From NCBI RefSeq assembly GCF_013366925.1, contig NZ_JAALDK010000001.1, positions 1,123,089 to 1,187,088 on the forward strand: a DNA stretch of 64,000 nt, in the 5' to 3' direction. Positions 24,853 to 34,008 of this stretch are shown piece by piece. The notes under the pieces were generated by a model. It did no database searches, was not told the DNA's origin, and saw only the letters and a program-made list of their open reading frames with translations. The DNA is from Paraburkholderia youngii (GTDB lineage Bacteria; Pseudomonadota; Gammaproteobacteria; Burkholderiales; Burkholderiaceae). A program made the position numbers and the translations under genes. Positions within the stretch are counted from its first letter, which is position 1; each line of letters opens with the position of its first letter.

Positions 24853-27339
24853 TTGCCCGCCACTTCTACGCGACTGAGCCTCGATCCGCGCGCCCGTCTC
24901 GGACGGCGGGCCGGCCGGCGCTTTCTGACCGAGTGGCTCAGCGTTGGCTGCCTCGGCCTCGCGGTGATCCTGCTGACGTCGTTCGGGCGCGTCGGCGCGG
25001 GCATCGATCTGCTGGTGTACGACCAGTTTCTGAAGCTGCGCGCGCAGCCGCTGCTGTGGGACATCGTCGTCGTCGAAATCGACAATGCGACCATCGACGC
25101 GCTCGGCCGCTGGCCGTGGCCACGCAGCGTGCATGCGCGGCTGCTCGATCGGCTCGCCGCGGCCAAACCTGCCGCGGTGATCTACGACGTGCTGTTCACC
25201 GAGCCCAACGTCGACGACGCCCGGCTCGCCCACGCCATCGCGCTGAGCCCGACCTATCTGCCCGTGCTGCTGACGCCGCCCGATGCGAGCGGCGAGCGCA
25301 CCGTCGATGAACCCGTCACGCCGCTCGCGCAGGCAGCCGCCGGGCTCGGTCACATCAATTTCGAAGTGGACAGCGACGGCATCGTGCGCAGCGTCGCGCG
25401 CTTCCAGGGCGACGAGCACTCGCGCTGGCCGCAACTGACGGTGCTCGTCGCCGACGCGGTCGAACACGGCAAGCTGCATCTGCGCAACGGGCTGCCGCCG
25501 CGTCGCTCGAACGAGCCCGCGCGCGGCAGCGACGACGGCCGCGAAGACCGCTTCCTGATACCGTTCGGCCCGAATGCCGCGAACTACGCGAGCTTCAGTT
25601 TCGCCGACGTGCTCGCCGGCAAGGTGCCGGCCGATCAGTTGCGCGGGCGCATCGTCGTGATCGGCGTGACGGCGTCGGGTCTGTACGACCGCTTCGCGAC
25701 GCCTGTGTCGGGCGAGCTCGGTCCGCTGCCAGGCGTCTACATCCACGCGAACGTGCTCGACACGCTGCTGACCGGCCGCGAGATCCAGCCGGTCGCGCTG
25801 TGGATCGTGTTCGCGGCGGCACTCGCGCCGCTCGCCGCGTTGCTCGGCGGCTTCCTCGTACTGTCGCCGCGCCGCTCGCTGATGCTGACCGGCGCGCTGG
25901 TGCTGCTCGCCGTGGCCGGCAGCGCGCTGCTGCTGTACGGCGGCAGGCTGTGGATGTCGCCGGTGCCGGCGATCCTCAGCGTCGCGATCGTCTACCCGAT
26001 CTGGAACTGGCGACGCCTCGAAATGACGATGGCGTATCTGCGCGGCGAGCTGCAACGTCTCGCCGACGAGCCGCATCTGCTGCCCGAAACGCCGAAGCGC
26101 CGCCGCGAGTTCGGCGGCGACGTGCTCGCGCAGCACATGGCGCTGATGGCTGAGGCCGCGCAACGGGTGCAGGACATGAAGCGCTTCGTGTGGGACAGCC
26201 TCGACAGCATGCCGGAGCCGATTCTCGTCAGCGATGTGGGCGGCGTCGTGCTGATCGCGAATCACGCGGCGAAAGCGCATTTCGCGCGGCTCGGCGCGCC
26301 GATGCCCGAGGGCCAGCCGATGCATAACGTGCTCGGCGGGCTCACGCTCGTGAAGACGATCGATACCGGCGCGGCCTCGGACAACCAGCGCAACGTGCAC
26401 GCACACGCGCACTGGCCGGCGCCGCTCGATCCGACGCGCGGCGAGTTCGCGGCGCTGATGGCGCAGGGTGTCGAGGTGCGCGACACGAACGAGCGCGACC
26501 ATCTGCTGCGCTATGCGACCTGCACCAACGCGCAGGGCGAGACGACCGGCTGGATCGCCGGTCTGGTCGACGTGTCGGCGCTGCATGCGGCCGAGCGTCA
26601 GCGCGAGGACGCGCTGCGACTGCTGTCGCACGACATGCGTTCGCCGCAGACGTCGATCATTGCGCTAGTCGAGATCGAGCGCGCGCGGACCGAGCCGGCG
26701 CTCGCGCGCGGCGTGCTCGAGCGCATCGAACGCTACGCGCAACGCGCGCTCACGCTCGCCGACGACTTCGTGCAACTGGCGCGCGCCGAATCGCAGGCCT
26801 ATGTGCTCGAGCCGCTGAGCCTGACCGAACTCGTCATCGATGCGAGCGACGAGGTCTGGCCGCAGGCGCACGCGAAGCGCATCACGCTGCATACCGAAAC
26901 CGGCGACGACAGCAACGACGAACCCTGGATTTGCGCCGACCGCTCGCTGATGACACGCGCGCTCGTCAATATTCTGAACAACGCGGTCAAGTACAGTCCG
27001 CCCGACACGCGCATCGTGTGCAGCTTCGCGAGCCAGCCGGCGGCGAGGCGCGAGGGCAGCGGGGCGGCACGCGTGGCGTGCACGATTCGCGACCAGGGCT
27101 ATGGCATCCCGAAGGAGCAGCAGGCGGGGCTATTCGAGCGCTTTCGCCGTTTTCACGAGGCAGAGCGGCCGGAAGTGGGCGGCGCGGGACTCGGCATGGC
27201 GTTCATCAAAACCGTCGTTACGCGCCACGGGGGCAGCGTCGAAGTCGTCAGCGCGCCCGGCGAGGGGACGGCGTTTACGATCTGGCTGCCCGCGCTCGAC
27301 GACGCGCCGCTCGATGAAACGAGCGCACCGCGCGCCTGA
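24853..27339 (+). CDS. CHASE2-domain sensor histidine kinase
   Basis: This 828-residue membrane kinase has one N-terminal transmembrane helix (about 29-48), a CHASE2 extracytoplasmic sensor (about 50-315, with VVVEIDNATIDALGRWPWPR), three further transmembrane helices (about 318-392) and a PAS-like segment. The phosphoacceptor His593 is in LLSHDMRSPQTS, followed by an HATPase domain with N box (ALVNILNNAVKYS), G1 (DQGYGIPKE) and G2 (GAGLGMAF). The start is probably TTG at 24853. It is the third gene of the unit with the OmpR regulator and the LysM-FecR protein. Confidence 0.9.
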   Translation: MPATSTRLSLDPRARLGRRAGRRFLTEWLSVGCLGLAVILLTSFGRVGAGIDLLVYDQFLKLRAQPLLWDIVVVEIDNATIDALGRWPWPRSVHARLLDRLAAAKPAAVIYDVLFTEPNVDDARLAHAIALSPTYLPVLLTPPDASGERTVDEPVTPLAQAAAGLGHINFEVDSDGIVRSVARFQGDEHSRWPQLTVLVADAVEHGKLHLRNGLPPRRSNEPARGSDDGREDRFLIPFGPNAANYASFSFADVLAGKVPADQLRGRIVVIGVTASGLYDRFATPVSGELGPLPGVYIHANVLDTLLTGREIQPVALWIVFAAALAPLAALLGGFLVLSPRRSLMLTGALVLLAVAGSALLLYGGRLWMSPVPAILSVAIVYPIWNWRRLEMTMAYLRGELQRLADEPHLLPETPKRRREFGGDVLAQHMALMAEAAQRVQDMKRFVWDSLDSMPEPILVSDVGGVVLIANHAAKAHFARLGAPMPEGQPMHNVLGGLTLVKTIDTGAASDNQRNVHAHAHWPAPLDPTRGEFAALMAQGVEVRDTNERDHLLRYATCTNAQGETTGWIAGLVDVSALHAAERQREDALRLLSHDMRSPQTSIIALVEIERARTEPALARGVLERIERYAQRALTLADDFVQLARAESQAYVLEPLSLTELVIDASDEVWPQAHAKRITLHTETGDDSNDEPWICADRSLMTRALVNILNNAVKYSPPDTRIVCSFASQPAARREGSGAARVACTIRDQGYGIPKEQQAGLFERFRRFHEAERPEVGGAGLGMAFIKTVVTRHGGSVEVVSAPGEGTAFTIWLPALDDAPLDETSAPRA

Positions 27340-27381
27340 TGCGCTCGTGATGGATTCGATGGACTAGAGAGAAGACAGAAA

Positions 27382-27996
27382 ATGGCGAAGATCGCTCACC
27401 TCTGTGCCGCGCTGGCCGCGGCGAGCCTCACCGCTTGCGCGGGCCTCGGCGCCGACGTGCACACCGTCTGCGCTAACAGCGCCGACCACGCCGTTGCGCT
27501 GCAAGGCGAGCAGACCTATTCGCTCGCGCGCACGCAGGCGCAGGACGACAGCGCCGACCATCCGCAAGTCGAAAAGCTGCTGCGCGACGAGTTGGCGAAG
27601 CACGGGTTCGTCGATACAGCGGGCAAGCCCGCGCATTACCTGCTGTCGATCGCGTATAGCACGCGGCCGGCGTCGATCGGCATCGGCGGTGCGGGTTGCG
27701 AGCCGCCCGATTGCGGCGCGGGTAGCGACGGTCCAGGCGCGCTGCTTTTCGGGCGCAAGTATCAGCACGCGCTGACGCTGCGCTTTTTCGACTATGCGAG
27801 CGGCACCGAGCGCTACAAGGTCAGCGCGGTGTATAGCGATCGCGACGCGGCCCCGCTGCGTGCGCTGCCGCTGCTCGTGAAAACCGCGCTTGCGAAGCTG
27901 CCGTACGACGCGCCGGCCGACTGGCGCGTGAAGCTCAGTATCGACAAGGCGAGCGGTGCGCCGAACGTCGAGTCGATGGAGCCGCTGCAGCGCTAA
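27382..27996 (+). CDS. DUF4136-like lipoprotein
   Basis: This 204-residue protein has a lipoprotein signal (AALAAASLTACAG, lipobox L-T-A-C) and alternating strands such as LRDELAKHGFVDTAGKPAHY and LTLRFFDYASG, as in DUF4136-type outer membrane lipoproteins. The family assignment is tentative. The gene lies 42 bp after the histidine kinase on the same strand and may be the last gene of that operon. A rightward gene here converges on the leftward cobalamin operon. Confidence 0.65.
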   Translation: MAKIAHLCAALAAASLTACAGLGADVHTVCANSADHAVALQGEQTYSLARTQAQDDSADHPQVEKLLRDELAKHGFVDTAGKPAHYLLSIAYSTRPASIGIGGAGCEPPDCGAGSDGPGALLFGRKYQHALTLRFFDYASGTERYKVSAVYSDRDAAPLRALPLLVKTALAKLPYDAPADWRVKLSIDKASGAPNVESMEPLQR

Positions 27997-28034
27997 ACAA
28001 CGCAGCTTCGAGTCGCCGGAGCCGTGCGTGTCGG

Positions 28035-28694
28035 TTATTCCGGCACCGGTTCGCCGCGTGGCCAGCGGTTTTCGAACACACAATCGGCTAGCGGCAGACG
28101 GCTCGCCCAGCGCTCCGTTTCGAGCATCGGCTCGCTGTAGAACGCATCGACGTGGCCGAGACACAGAATCGCGACCGGCCGCGCGCCTTCCGGCATCGCC
28201 AGTAGCCGGTGCACCGCGTCGACATCGAACAGCGACACCCACCCAAGCCCGAGTCCTTCCGCGCGCGCGGCGAGCCACATGTTCTGGATCGCGCACGCGA
28301 CCGAAGCGAGGTCCATCTCCGGCAGCGTGCGACGGCCGAACACGTGCCGCTCGCGCCCGTCCATCAACGCGATCACCAGCAGCTCCGCGCAGTCGCGCAT
28401 GCCTTCGACCTTCAGCTTCATGAACTCGTCGCGGCGCTTGCCGAGCGCGTCGGCGGTGGCGAGCCGTTCGCGCTCGACGATGTCGCGCAAGCCCGTGCGC
28501 AGCGCCGCATCGGTGATGCGCACGATGCGCCACGGCTGCATGTAGCCGACGCTCGGCGCGTGATGCGCCGCGTCGAGCAGACGCCGCAGCACCGCTGGAT
28601 CGACCGGATCGGGCACGAAGTGGCGCATGTCGCGGCGTTCGTAAATCGCGCGATAGACCGCCTCGCGCTCGGAGTCGTCAAAAGGCTTCGCCAT
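28035..28694 (-). CDS. bluB: 5,6-dimethylbenzimidazole synthase
   Basis: This 219-residue flavoprotein of the nitroreductase fold makes the lower ligand of cobalamin by oxygen-dependent cleavage of reduced FMN. Motifs include RRDMRHFVPDPVDPAVLRRL, the helix HHAPSVGYMQPWRIV and the G-L-G-W-V-S segment, typical of BluB. The start at 28694 overlaps the end of cobB by 17 bases, and the longer frame to 28757 lies inside cobB. It is the fourth gene of the leftward cobalamin operon. Confidence 0.9.
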   Translation of the reverse strand: MAKPFDDSEREAVYRAIYERRDMRHFVPDPVDPAVLRRLLDAAHHAPSVGYMQPWRIVRITDAALRTGLRDIVERERLATADALGKRRDEFMKLKVEGMRDCAELLVIALMDGRERHVFGRRTLPEMDLASVACAIQNMWLAARAEGLGLGWVSLFDVDAVHRLLAMPEGARPVAILCLGHVDAFYSEPMLETERWASRLPLADCVFENRWPRGEPVPE

Positions 28695-30003
28695 GAAAGA
28701 GGGCGGCCGTGAAAGCCGGGTTGGAGGGCCAGTAAGCGTGCATATAGGTTGCCACAATCGGGCCCACGCGGAACACCGCTTCGCCGGGGGTGTCGCTGTG
28801 CGCGCGGGTGGCGAAGCGCTGCGGTTCGAGCGGTGTCGCGAGCTTCGAGTAATGAAACGTGTGGCCGGTCAGCGTGCCGTGGAGGCCGTCGATCTGCTGC
28901 ATGCCGAGCGACGTGAAGCGTGTTTGCATCGTCGCGTGACCGGGCAGCAGGCCGAGCATCCGCGTGCGCGTGCCTTGCGCGTCGGTCAGGGTGTCGAGCA
29001 GGTAGAGCATGCCGCCGCATTCGGCGACCACCGGTTTGTCCGCCACGACGTGTGCGCGGATCGATGCCGCGCTGCTCATGTTGCCCGCGAGCGTCGCCAT
29101 ATGCAGTTCGGGATAGCCGCCCGGCAGATAGAGCGCATGCGCGTCGGCGGGCAACGCTTCGTCGGCGAGCGGCGAGAAATAGCTGAGCCGCGCGCCGAGC
29201 GCTTCGAGCAGCGCGACGTTGGCGGGGTAGATGAACGAGAACGCGGCGTCGCGCGCGATCGCGATGTGCGTGCCTTCGAGCAGACGCGGCAGCACCTCGG
29301 GCGACGGTGTGCCGAAATCGACCGGCGGCGGCAGTTCGGCGAGCGCGGTCGACGCGAGCGTATCCGCCGCGCGTTCGAGGCGCGCTTCGAGATCGTCGAT
29401 TTCATCGGCTTGATGCAGGCCGAGGTGCCGGTCGGGCAGCGTGATCTCGTCGCTCGTGGCGATGTGGCCGCACCAGCGCAGTTCAGGCGGCAGCGCTTCC
29501 TGCAGCATCTGCGCGTGCCGGGTCGAGCCGACGCGATTCGCGAGCACGCCATGAAACGGCAGTTGCGGTCTGAAGCGCGCAAGGCCGAACGCGAGCGCGC
29601 CGAAGGTCTGCGCCATCGCCTGCGCGGAAATCACCGCAAGCACCGGCACGCCGAACGTGGTCGCCAGATCGGCGCTGCTCGGCGTGCCGTCGAACAGGCC
29701 CATCACGCCTTCGATCAGGATCAGATCGGCTTCTTGTGCCGCCTGCGCGAGCAGGTTGCGGCACGCGCTTTCGCCGACCATCCATAGATCGAGCGACAGC
29801 ACCGGCGCGCCGCTCGCGCGCGCGAGGATCATCGGGTCGAGAAAATCCGGCCCGGTCTTGAACACGCGCACGCGACGTCCGAGCCGCCGGTGATAGCGCG
29901 CGACACCCGCGGTGATCGTGGTCTTGCCTTGTCCCGAGGCGGCCGCGCTGATGAACAGCGCGGGGCACGCTGCGGAGCGAGTCCCCTTGGGGGGCGCGGA
30001 CAT
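28678..30003 (-). CDS. cobB: Cobyrinate a,c-diamide synthase
   Basis: This 441-residue enzyme performs ATP- and glutamine-dependent amidation of the a and c side chains of the corrin ring. The N-terminal P-loop is SAAASGQGKTT (about residues 19-29). The C-terminal glutamine amidotransferase domain has nucleophile Cys329 in VVAECGGMLYL and a late His in the THFHYSK-like segment. It begins three bases after cobO and overlaps bluB. It is full length for the family. Confidence 0.93.
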   Translation of the reverse strand: MSAPPKGTRSAACPALFISAAASGQGKTTITAGVARYHRRLGRRVRVFKTGPDFLDPMILARASGAPVLSLDLWMVGESACRNLLAQAAQEADLILIEGVMGLFDGTPSSADLATTFGVPVLAVISAQAMAQTFGALAFGLARFRPQLPFHGVLANRVGSTRHAQMLQEALPPELRWCGHIATSDEITLPDRHLGLHQADEIDDLEARLERAADTLASTALAELPPPVDFGTPSPEVLPRLLEGTHIAIARDAAFSFIYPANVALLEALGARLSYFSPLADEALPADAHALYLPGGYPELHMATLAGNMSSAASIRAHVVADKPVVAECGGMLYLLDTLTDAQGTRTRMLGLLPGHATMQTRFTSLGMQQIDGLHGTLTGHTFHYSKLATPLEPQRFATRAHSDTPGEAVFRVGPIVATYMHAYWPSNPAFTAALFHGEAF

Positions 30004-30006
30004 CGC

Positions 30007-30609
30007 TCAGAACTCCACGCCGCGCTGCGCCTTCACACCCTGCTCGCGATACGGATGCTTGATCGCGCGCATTTCGGTGACGAGGTCGGCGGCTTCGATC
30101 AGCGCGTCGGGCGCATGGCGCCCGGTCACGACGACGTGCAGCATCGGCGCGCGCGCATTGATCACGGCGAGCACTTCGTCGAGCGGCAGGTACTCGTACT
30201 TCAGCACGGTGTTCAGCTCGTCGAGGATCACCATCTGATAGTCGCCGCTTTCGATCATCCGCCGCGCTTCGTTCCAGCCCTTGCGCGCGGTTGCCATGTC
30301 GGCTTCGCGGTTCTGCGTGTTCCACGTATAGCCGTCGCCCATCGTGACGAAATCGCATTGCGCGATCGCGCCGAGGAAATCGCGCTCCGACGTATGCAGC
30401 GCGCCCTTGATGAACTGCACGACACCCAGCCGCATGCCGTGGCCGAGCACCCGCACGGCCATGCCGAACGCGGCCGTGCTCTTGCCCTTGCCGGTGCCGG
30501 TGTTGACGATCAGCAGGCCTTTTTCGACGGTAGCGCTGGCCTGCTTCTTTTCGTGGCCTTCGCGGCGCCGTTCGGTCATGCGTTGATGCGATTCGGGATC
30601 GGTTTTCAT
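30007..30609 (-). CDS. cobO: Cob(I)yrinic acid a,c-diamide adenosyltransferase
   Basis: This 200-residue ATP:corrinoid adenosyltransferase of the CobA(Salmonella)/CobO type has the P-loop LIVNTGTGKGKST (about residues 33-45). It also has TWNTQNREADMATA and the ILDELN motif. The start at 30609 overlaps the upstream fusion gene's stop by four bases. It adds the upper 5'-deoxyadenosyl ligand. Confidence 0.93.
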   Translation of the reverse strand: MKTDPESHQRMTERRREGHEKKQASATVEKGLLIVNTGTGKGKSTAAFGMAVRVLGHGMRLGVVQFIKGALHTSERDFLGAIAQCDFVTMGDGYTWNTQNREADMATARKGWNEARRMIESGDYQMVILDELNTVLKYEYLPLDEVLAVINARAPMLHVVVTGRHAPDALIEAADLVTEMRAIKHPYREQGVKAQRGVEF

Positions 30610-31829
30610 CGGAGGTCCTGGTCTTGAGGGGCGGGATGGAAGGGCGCTACGTCGCCGGGTGCGCTGTCGCTCGCCGCCGCAATCGCGACGGTAATGCCGG
30701 CGTGCGTGGTCTTGCGTACGACCAGACGTGCGTTTTGCGTGATTGTCGCGCGGACCGACGCTGCTGCCGCCAGTAGCGCACACGGTTCGCACACACCGTC
30801 GACACCAAGATGCGCGCGCGCGGCCGCCGACGGCGACGCGAACGGTGCGGCGGCGATCTGCTCGCGGCTGAACAGTTGCAGCGGTAGTTGATGGCGCGAA
30901 CAGAATTCGAGCAGACCTGCTTCGTTGGCTTTGGCGTCGATCGTCGCAATGGTGTGGATCTGCTCGAAGGCATTCGAACCGAGTGCTGCGCGCACGGCGG
31001 CTTCGATGTCAGCCGCATCGCTGTGCAAGCGGCAACCTATGCCGACGCTCAGCGTTTTAATCGCGCTCGCAGCTTGTTCGTGAGCGACTCGGCCGTCGCG
31101 TTTGGCCGCATCACGCGCAAGAGCGAACGAGGCCACGCCGCCGATCACGACGATCGCCGGCGAGCCGAGCCCCGCGCGCACGACCGCCTCGGCAAACTCG
31201 CGCAGCGGCGCGAGCACGTGACGCTGCTCCGGCCGCGTCGCCGATTCGATCGCCGCGCAGGGCGTATCGGCGGACATGCCGGCCGCGAGCAACGCGCCGA
31301 CGATTTCGCCGAGCCGCCGCATGCCCATATAGATCACGAGCGTCATCTGCGTCGCGGCGAGCGCGGCCCAGTCCGGCTCGCCACCGCCGGCGCCGTGGCC
31401 GGTGACGAACACGACGCCCTGCGCGTAATCGCGATGCGTGACCGCGATGCCGAGCGTCGCGGGCGCGGCGATGCCGGCCGTGATGCCGTTGATCACGTCG
31501 ACTTCAACACCAGCCGCCTGCAGCGCCTGCAATTCTTCGCCGCCGCGGCCGAACACGAACGGATCGCCGCCTTTGAGCCGCGCCACGCTGCGTCCCGCGC
31601 GCAGATGCCCGAGCATTTGCGCGACGATGTCCGCTTGCGGAGTCGACGGATGGCCGCCGCGCTTGCCGACGTATACGACTTGCGCGTTGGCGCCCGCGAA
31701 CTGCAGAACGTCGGGATTGACCAGATCGTCGACCAGCACGACATCGGCCTGCGCGAGCGCACGGGTGGCCTTCAGCGTCATCAGTTCGACGTCGCCGGGA
31801 CCGGCGCCGATCAGCCAGGCGCGCGTCAT
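30606..31829 (-). CDS. Uroporphyrinogen-III C-methyltransferase fused to CobE/CbiG C-terminal domain
   Basis: This is a fusion protein of about 407 residues. The N-terminal 250 residues are a CobA/SUMT methyltransferase that makes precorrin-2 (VWLIGAGPGD-type start, VYVGKRGGHPSTPQADI, LKGGDPFVFGRGGEEL and the V-F-V-T-G-H loop). Residues about 285-400 match the CobE / CbiG C-terminal domain (SVGIGCRLHSDAADIEAAV, then DAKANEAGLLEF and CEPCALLAA). Met at 31829 is chosen at the start of the SUMT motif; Met codons at 31841 and 31853 are alternatives and no site decides. It is the first gene of the operon, preceded by a cobalamin riboswitch. Confidence 0.88.
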   Translation of the reverse strand: MTRAWLIGAGPGDVELMTLKATRALAQADVVLVDDLVNPDVLQFAGANAQVVYVGKRGGHPSTPQADIVAQMLGHLRAGRSVARLKGGDPFVFGRGGEELQALQAAGVEVDVINGITAGIAAPATLGIAVTHRDYAQGVVFVTGHGAGGGEPDWAALAATQMTLVIYMGMRRLGEIVGALLAAGMSADTPCAAIESATRPEQRHVLAPLREFAEAVVRAGLGSPAIVVIGGVASFALARDAAKRDGRVAHEQAASAIKTLSVGIGCRLHSDAADIEAAVRAALGSNAFEQIHTIATIDAKANEAGLLEFCSRHQLPLQLFSREQIAAAPFASPSAAARAHLGVDGVCEPCALLAAAASVRATITQNARLVVRKTTHAGITVAIAAASDSAPGDVAPFHPAPQDQDLR

Positions 31830-32088
31830 CGCGGCGTGCATGGCGCATGCCATGCGGAGATGGGAGGGGAGTGGCGGCGTGCGACGGTGCGCGCGGCGGT
31901 GAATATGGATGTCATGCGGTACAGCGAATCCGGGCGCGGCCACTCGTGCGGTTCGCGGCGGATTCTTCAGTGAGAACGCCACGACACGCGCGATGCCGCG
32001 CTACTACGCCTTCACATCCGTTCCCCGCGGATTCCGGCGGCCGGCGGCGCAACCCGATGCACGCATGCATGCGGCGCCGCCTCCGCGT

Positions 32089-32325
32089 CTGGCCGGTATC
32101 CGGGCTGGCGGCCTCACGCGCTTCGCCTTCCCGTCCCGGTTTGCGAATCTGCGGATTCGCGGGGACAGTGGCATCAAAAAACGCATGCGCGGCACAGCGG
32201 AATCGAAGCTGAATCGAACCGCGCGCCGCAGGTCGCTTACCGTTGCGGGGACAGCACAGGTTGAACGCGCGACGCGCTGCCTGTTTCCCGTTTAACTGCA
32301 CATGCGAGCGCATGTGCGGGCACCA
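32089..32325 (-). promoter_or_regulatory. Cobalamin riboswitch for the cobA-cobE operon
   Basis: Read leftward, the segment has the B12-box series in order: GGTGCCCG, GGGAAACAGG, CTGTGCTGTCCCCGCAACGG, CCACTG, GGGAAGG and AGCCCGGATACCGGCC. It lies 260 bp before the fusion gene and should switch its expression off when adenosylcobalamin is bound. It shares long identical blocks with the rightward riboswitch. Confidence 0.93.
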
Positions 32326-32437
32326 AACGCGCGCATACGATAGCACATGACGCCTTGCCGGATAAGCCGCGGCGGCGCTTTCCGGCGCCCCGCGTTCCTT
32401 GACTGCGCATGCCCGGGGGCCTACACTCGCACGCACT

Positions 32438-32685
32438 TTGGGTGCTCGCGTGCGCGTTCGTGCGCATGCAGTTAAACGGGAAACAGGGAGCCATCTGCGC
32501 TAGAGCGGCTAACCTGTGCTGTCCCCGCAACGGTAAGCGAAAAGCGGTTCCGGCTTGATAGCCGGGCGCCGCGGTGCCGGCTTCGATGTCCTCGCGCAAG
32601 GTCGCGTCGACATATCACCACTGGACGAGAAACCACTCGTCCGGGAAGGGGAAGCGGCGCTTTCGCCAGCCCGGATACCGGCCCG
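32438..32685 (+). promoter_or_regulatory. Cobalamin riboswitch for the cobW-cobN operon
   Basis: It shows the same set of conserved blocks in the rightward direction: GGTGCTCG at the 5' side, GGGAAACAGGG, CTGTCCCCGCAACGGTAAGC (32519-32538), CCACTGG, GGGAAGG and AGCCCGGATACCGGCC. It is 206 bp upstream of cobW. The 112 bp between the two riboswitches must hold both promoters. Confidence 0.93.
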
Positions 32686-32891
32686 AAGAAGCAGAACGAC
32701 CGCCGCGGGGATGCGGCGGCGCGTTCATGACCTCAGTTCCGCTTTCTGTATTTCCGTTGTCGCGGCAATGCCGTCGTTCGTCCCCGTGTCTGGTGATCGC
32801 TGGTACTGTTGCGCGTGCTTCATTCGCTCCATTCGCCAGCCGATGCCGACCGATGCGCGGAACTTGCGGCAGACCGATGCAACGCAAAGGG

Positions 32892-33995
32892 ATGGACCTC
32901 ACGATGCAAACTCAATTGCGCAAGATTCCCGTCACGATCGTTACCGGCTTTCTCGGCAGTGGCAAAACTACGTTGCTGCGGCACATCCTTCAGCATGCGG
33001 GCGGCAAGCGCATAGCGGTGATCGTCAACGAGTTCGGCGAACTCGGCATCGACGGCGAAATCCTCAAGGGCTGCGGCATCGGTTGCGATGAAAACGGCGT
33101 CGAGACCGAAGGGCAATTGTATGAACTCGCGAACGGTTGTCTGTGCTGCACCGTGCAGGAAGAGTTTTTCCCGGTGATGGAAAAGCTCGCGGAGCGGCGC
33201 GACGAACTCGATCACGTGCTGATCGAAACCTCGGGGCTCGCATTGCCGAAGCCGCTCGTGCAGGCGTTCAACTGGCCGCAGATCCGCAACGGCTTCACGG
33301 TCGACGCGGTGGTGACGGTGGTGGATGGCCCCGCCGCCGCAAGCGGCCAGTTCGCCGATAACCCGGTCGCCGTCGATGCGCAGCGCAAGGCCGATCCGAA
33401 TCTCGATCACGAGTCGCCGCTGCACGAGCTGTTCGAAGACCAGTTGTCGGCCGCCGATCTGGTGATTCTGAACAAGACCGATCTGATCGACGACGCGCGG
33501 CAGCACGAAGTGGAAGCCGCGATCCGCGCGGAGATTCCGCCGCAGGTGAAGATCGTGCGCGCGCAGCGGGGGCAGCTCGACCTGCATACGCTGCTGGGGC
33601 TCGAAGCGGCGTCGGAACAGACGATCCATCTGCGTCACGACCACCACGGTTCCGCCGACGACCCCGATCATCATCACGACGAATTCGATTCGGTCGTCGT
33701 GCAGGCATCGGTGCCGTCGCGCGACGCGGCGCTCGCCGCGTTGCAGACGCTGGTCGAAAGCCACACGATTTACCGTGTCAAAGGCTTCGCGGCACTGCCG
33801 GGCGCGGCGATGCGCCTCGTGATCCAGGGCGTTGGCCGGCGCTTCGACAGCTACTTCGACCGGCGCTGGCAGGCGGGCGAAAGCGGCGACGACGCCCTGA
33901 GCCGCTTCGTGCTGATCGGCGAAGACCTCGATCAACCCGCGCTGCAACAGGCGTTCGACGCGGCGCTCGGCGCGACGTCGAACGCGACGGCATAA
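32892..33995 (+). CDS. cobW: CobW-family GTP-binding protein
   Basis: This 367-residue G3E-family GTPase has the P-loop [15 protein letters not shown] (about residues 17-31), the metal-binding NGCLCCTV motif and TNKTD-type base recognition (LNKTDLIDD). It also has a His-rich loop near 245-262 ([20 protein letters not shown]) for metal delivery, and a C-terminal CobW domain. It is thought to supply cobalt to the CobN chelatase that follows 13 bases downstream. ATG at 32892 is used; ATG at 32904 is an alternative. Confidence 0.92.
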   Translation: MDLTMQTQLRKIPVTIVTGFLGSGKTTLLRHILQHAGGKRIAVIVNEFGELGIDGEILKGCGIGCDENGVETEGQLYELANGCLCCTVQEEFFPVMEKLAERRDELDHVLIETSGLALPKPLVQAFNWPQIRNGFTVDAVVTVVDGPAAASGQFADNPVAVDAQRKADPNLDHESPLHELFEDQLSAADLVILNKTDLIDDARQHEVEAAIRAEIPPQVKIVRAQRGQLDLHTLLGLEAASEQTIHLRHDHHGSADDPDHHHDEFDSVVVQASVPSRDAALAALQTLVESHTIYRVKGFAALPGAAMRLVIQGVGRRFDSYFDRRWQAGESGDDALSRFVLIGEDLDQPALQQAFDAALGATSNATA

Positions 33996-34008
33996 CGGGC
34001 GCACCAGC

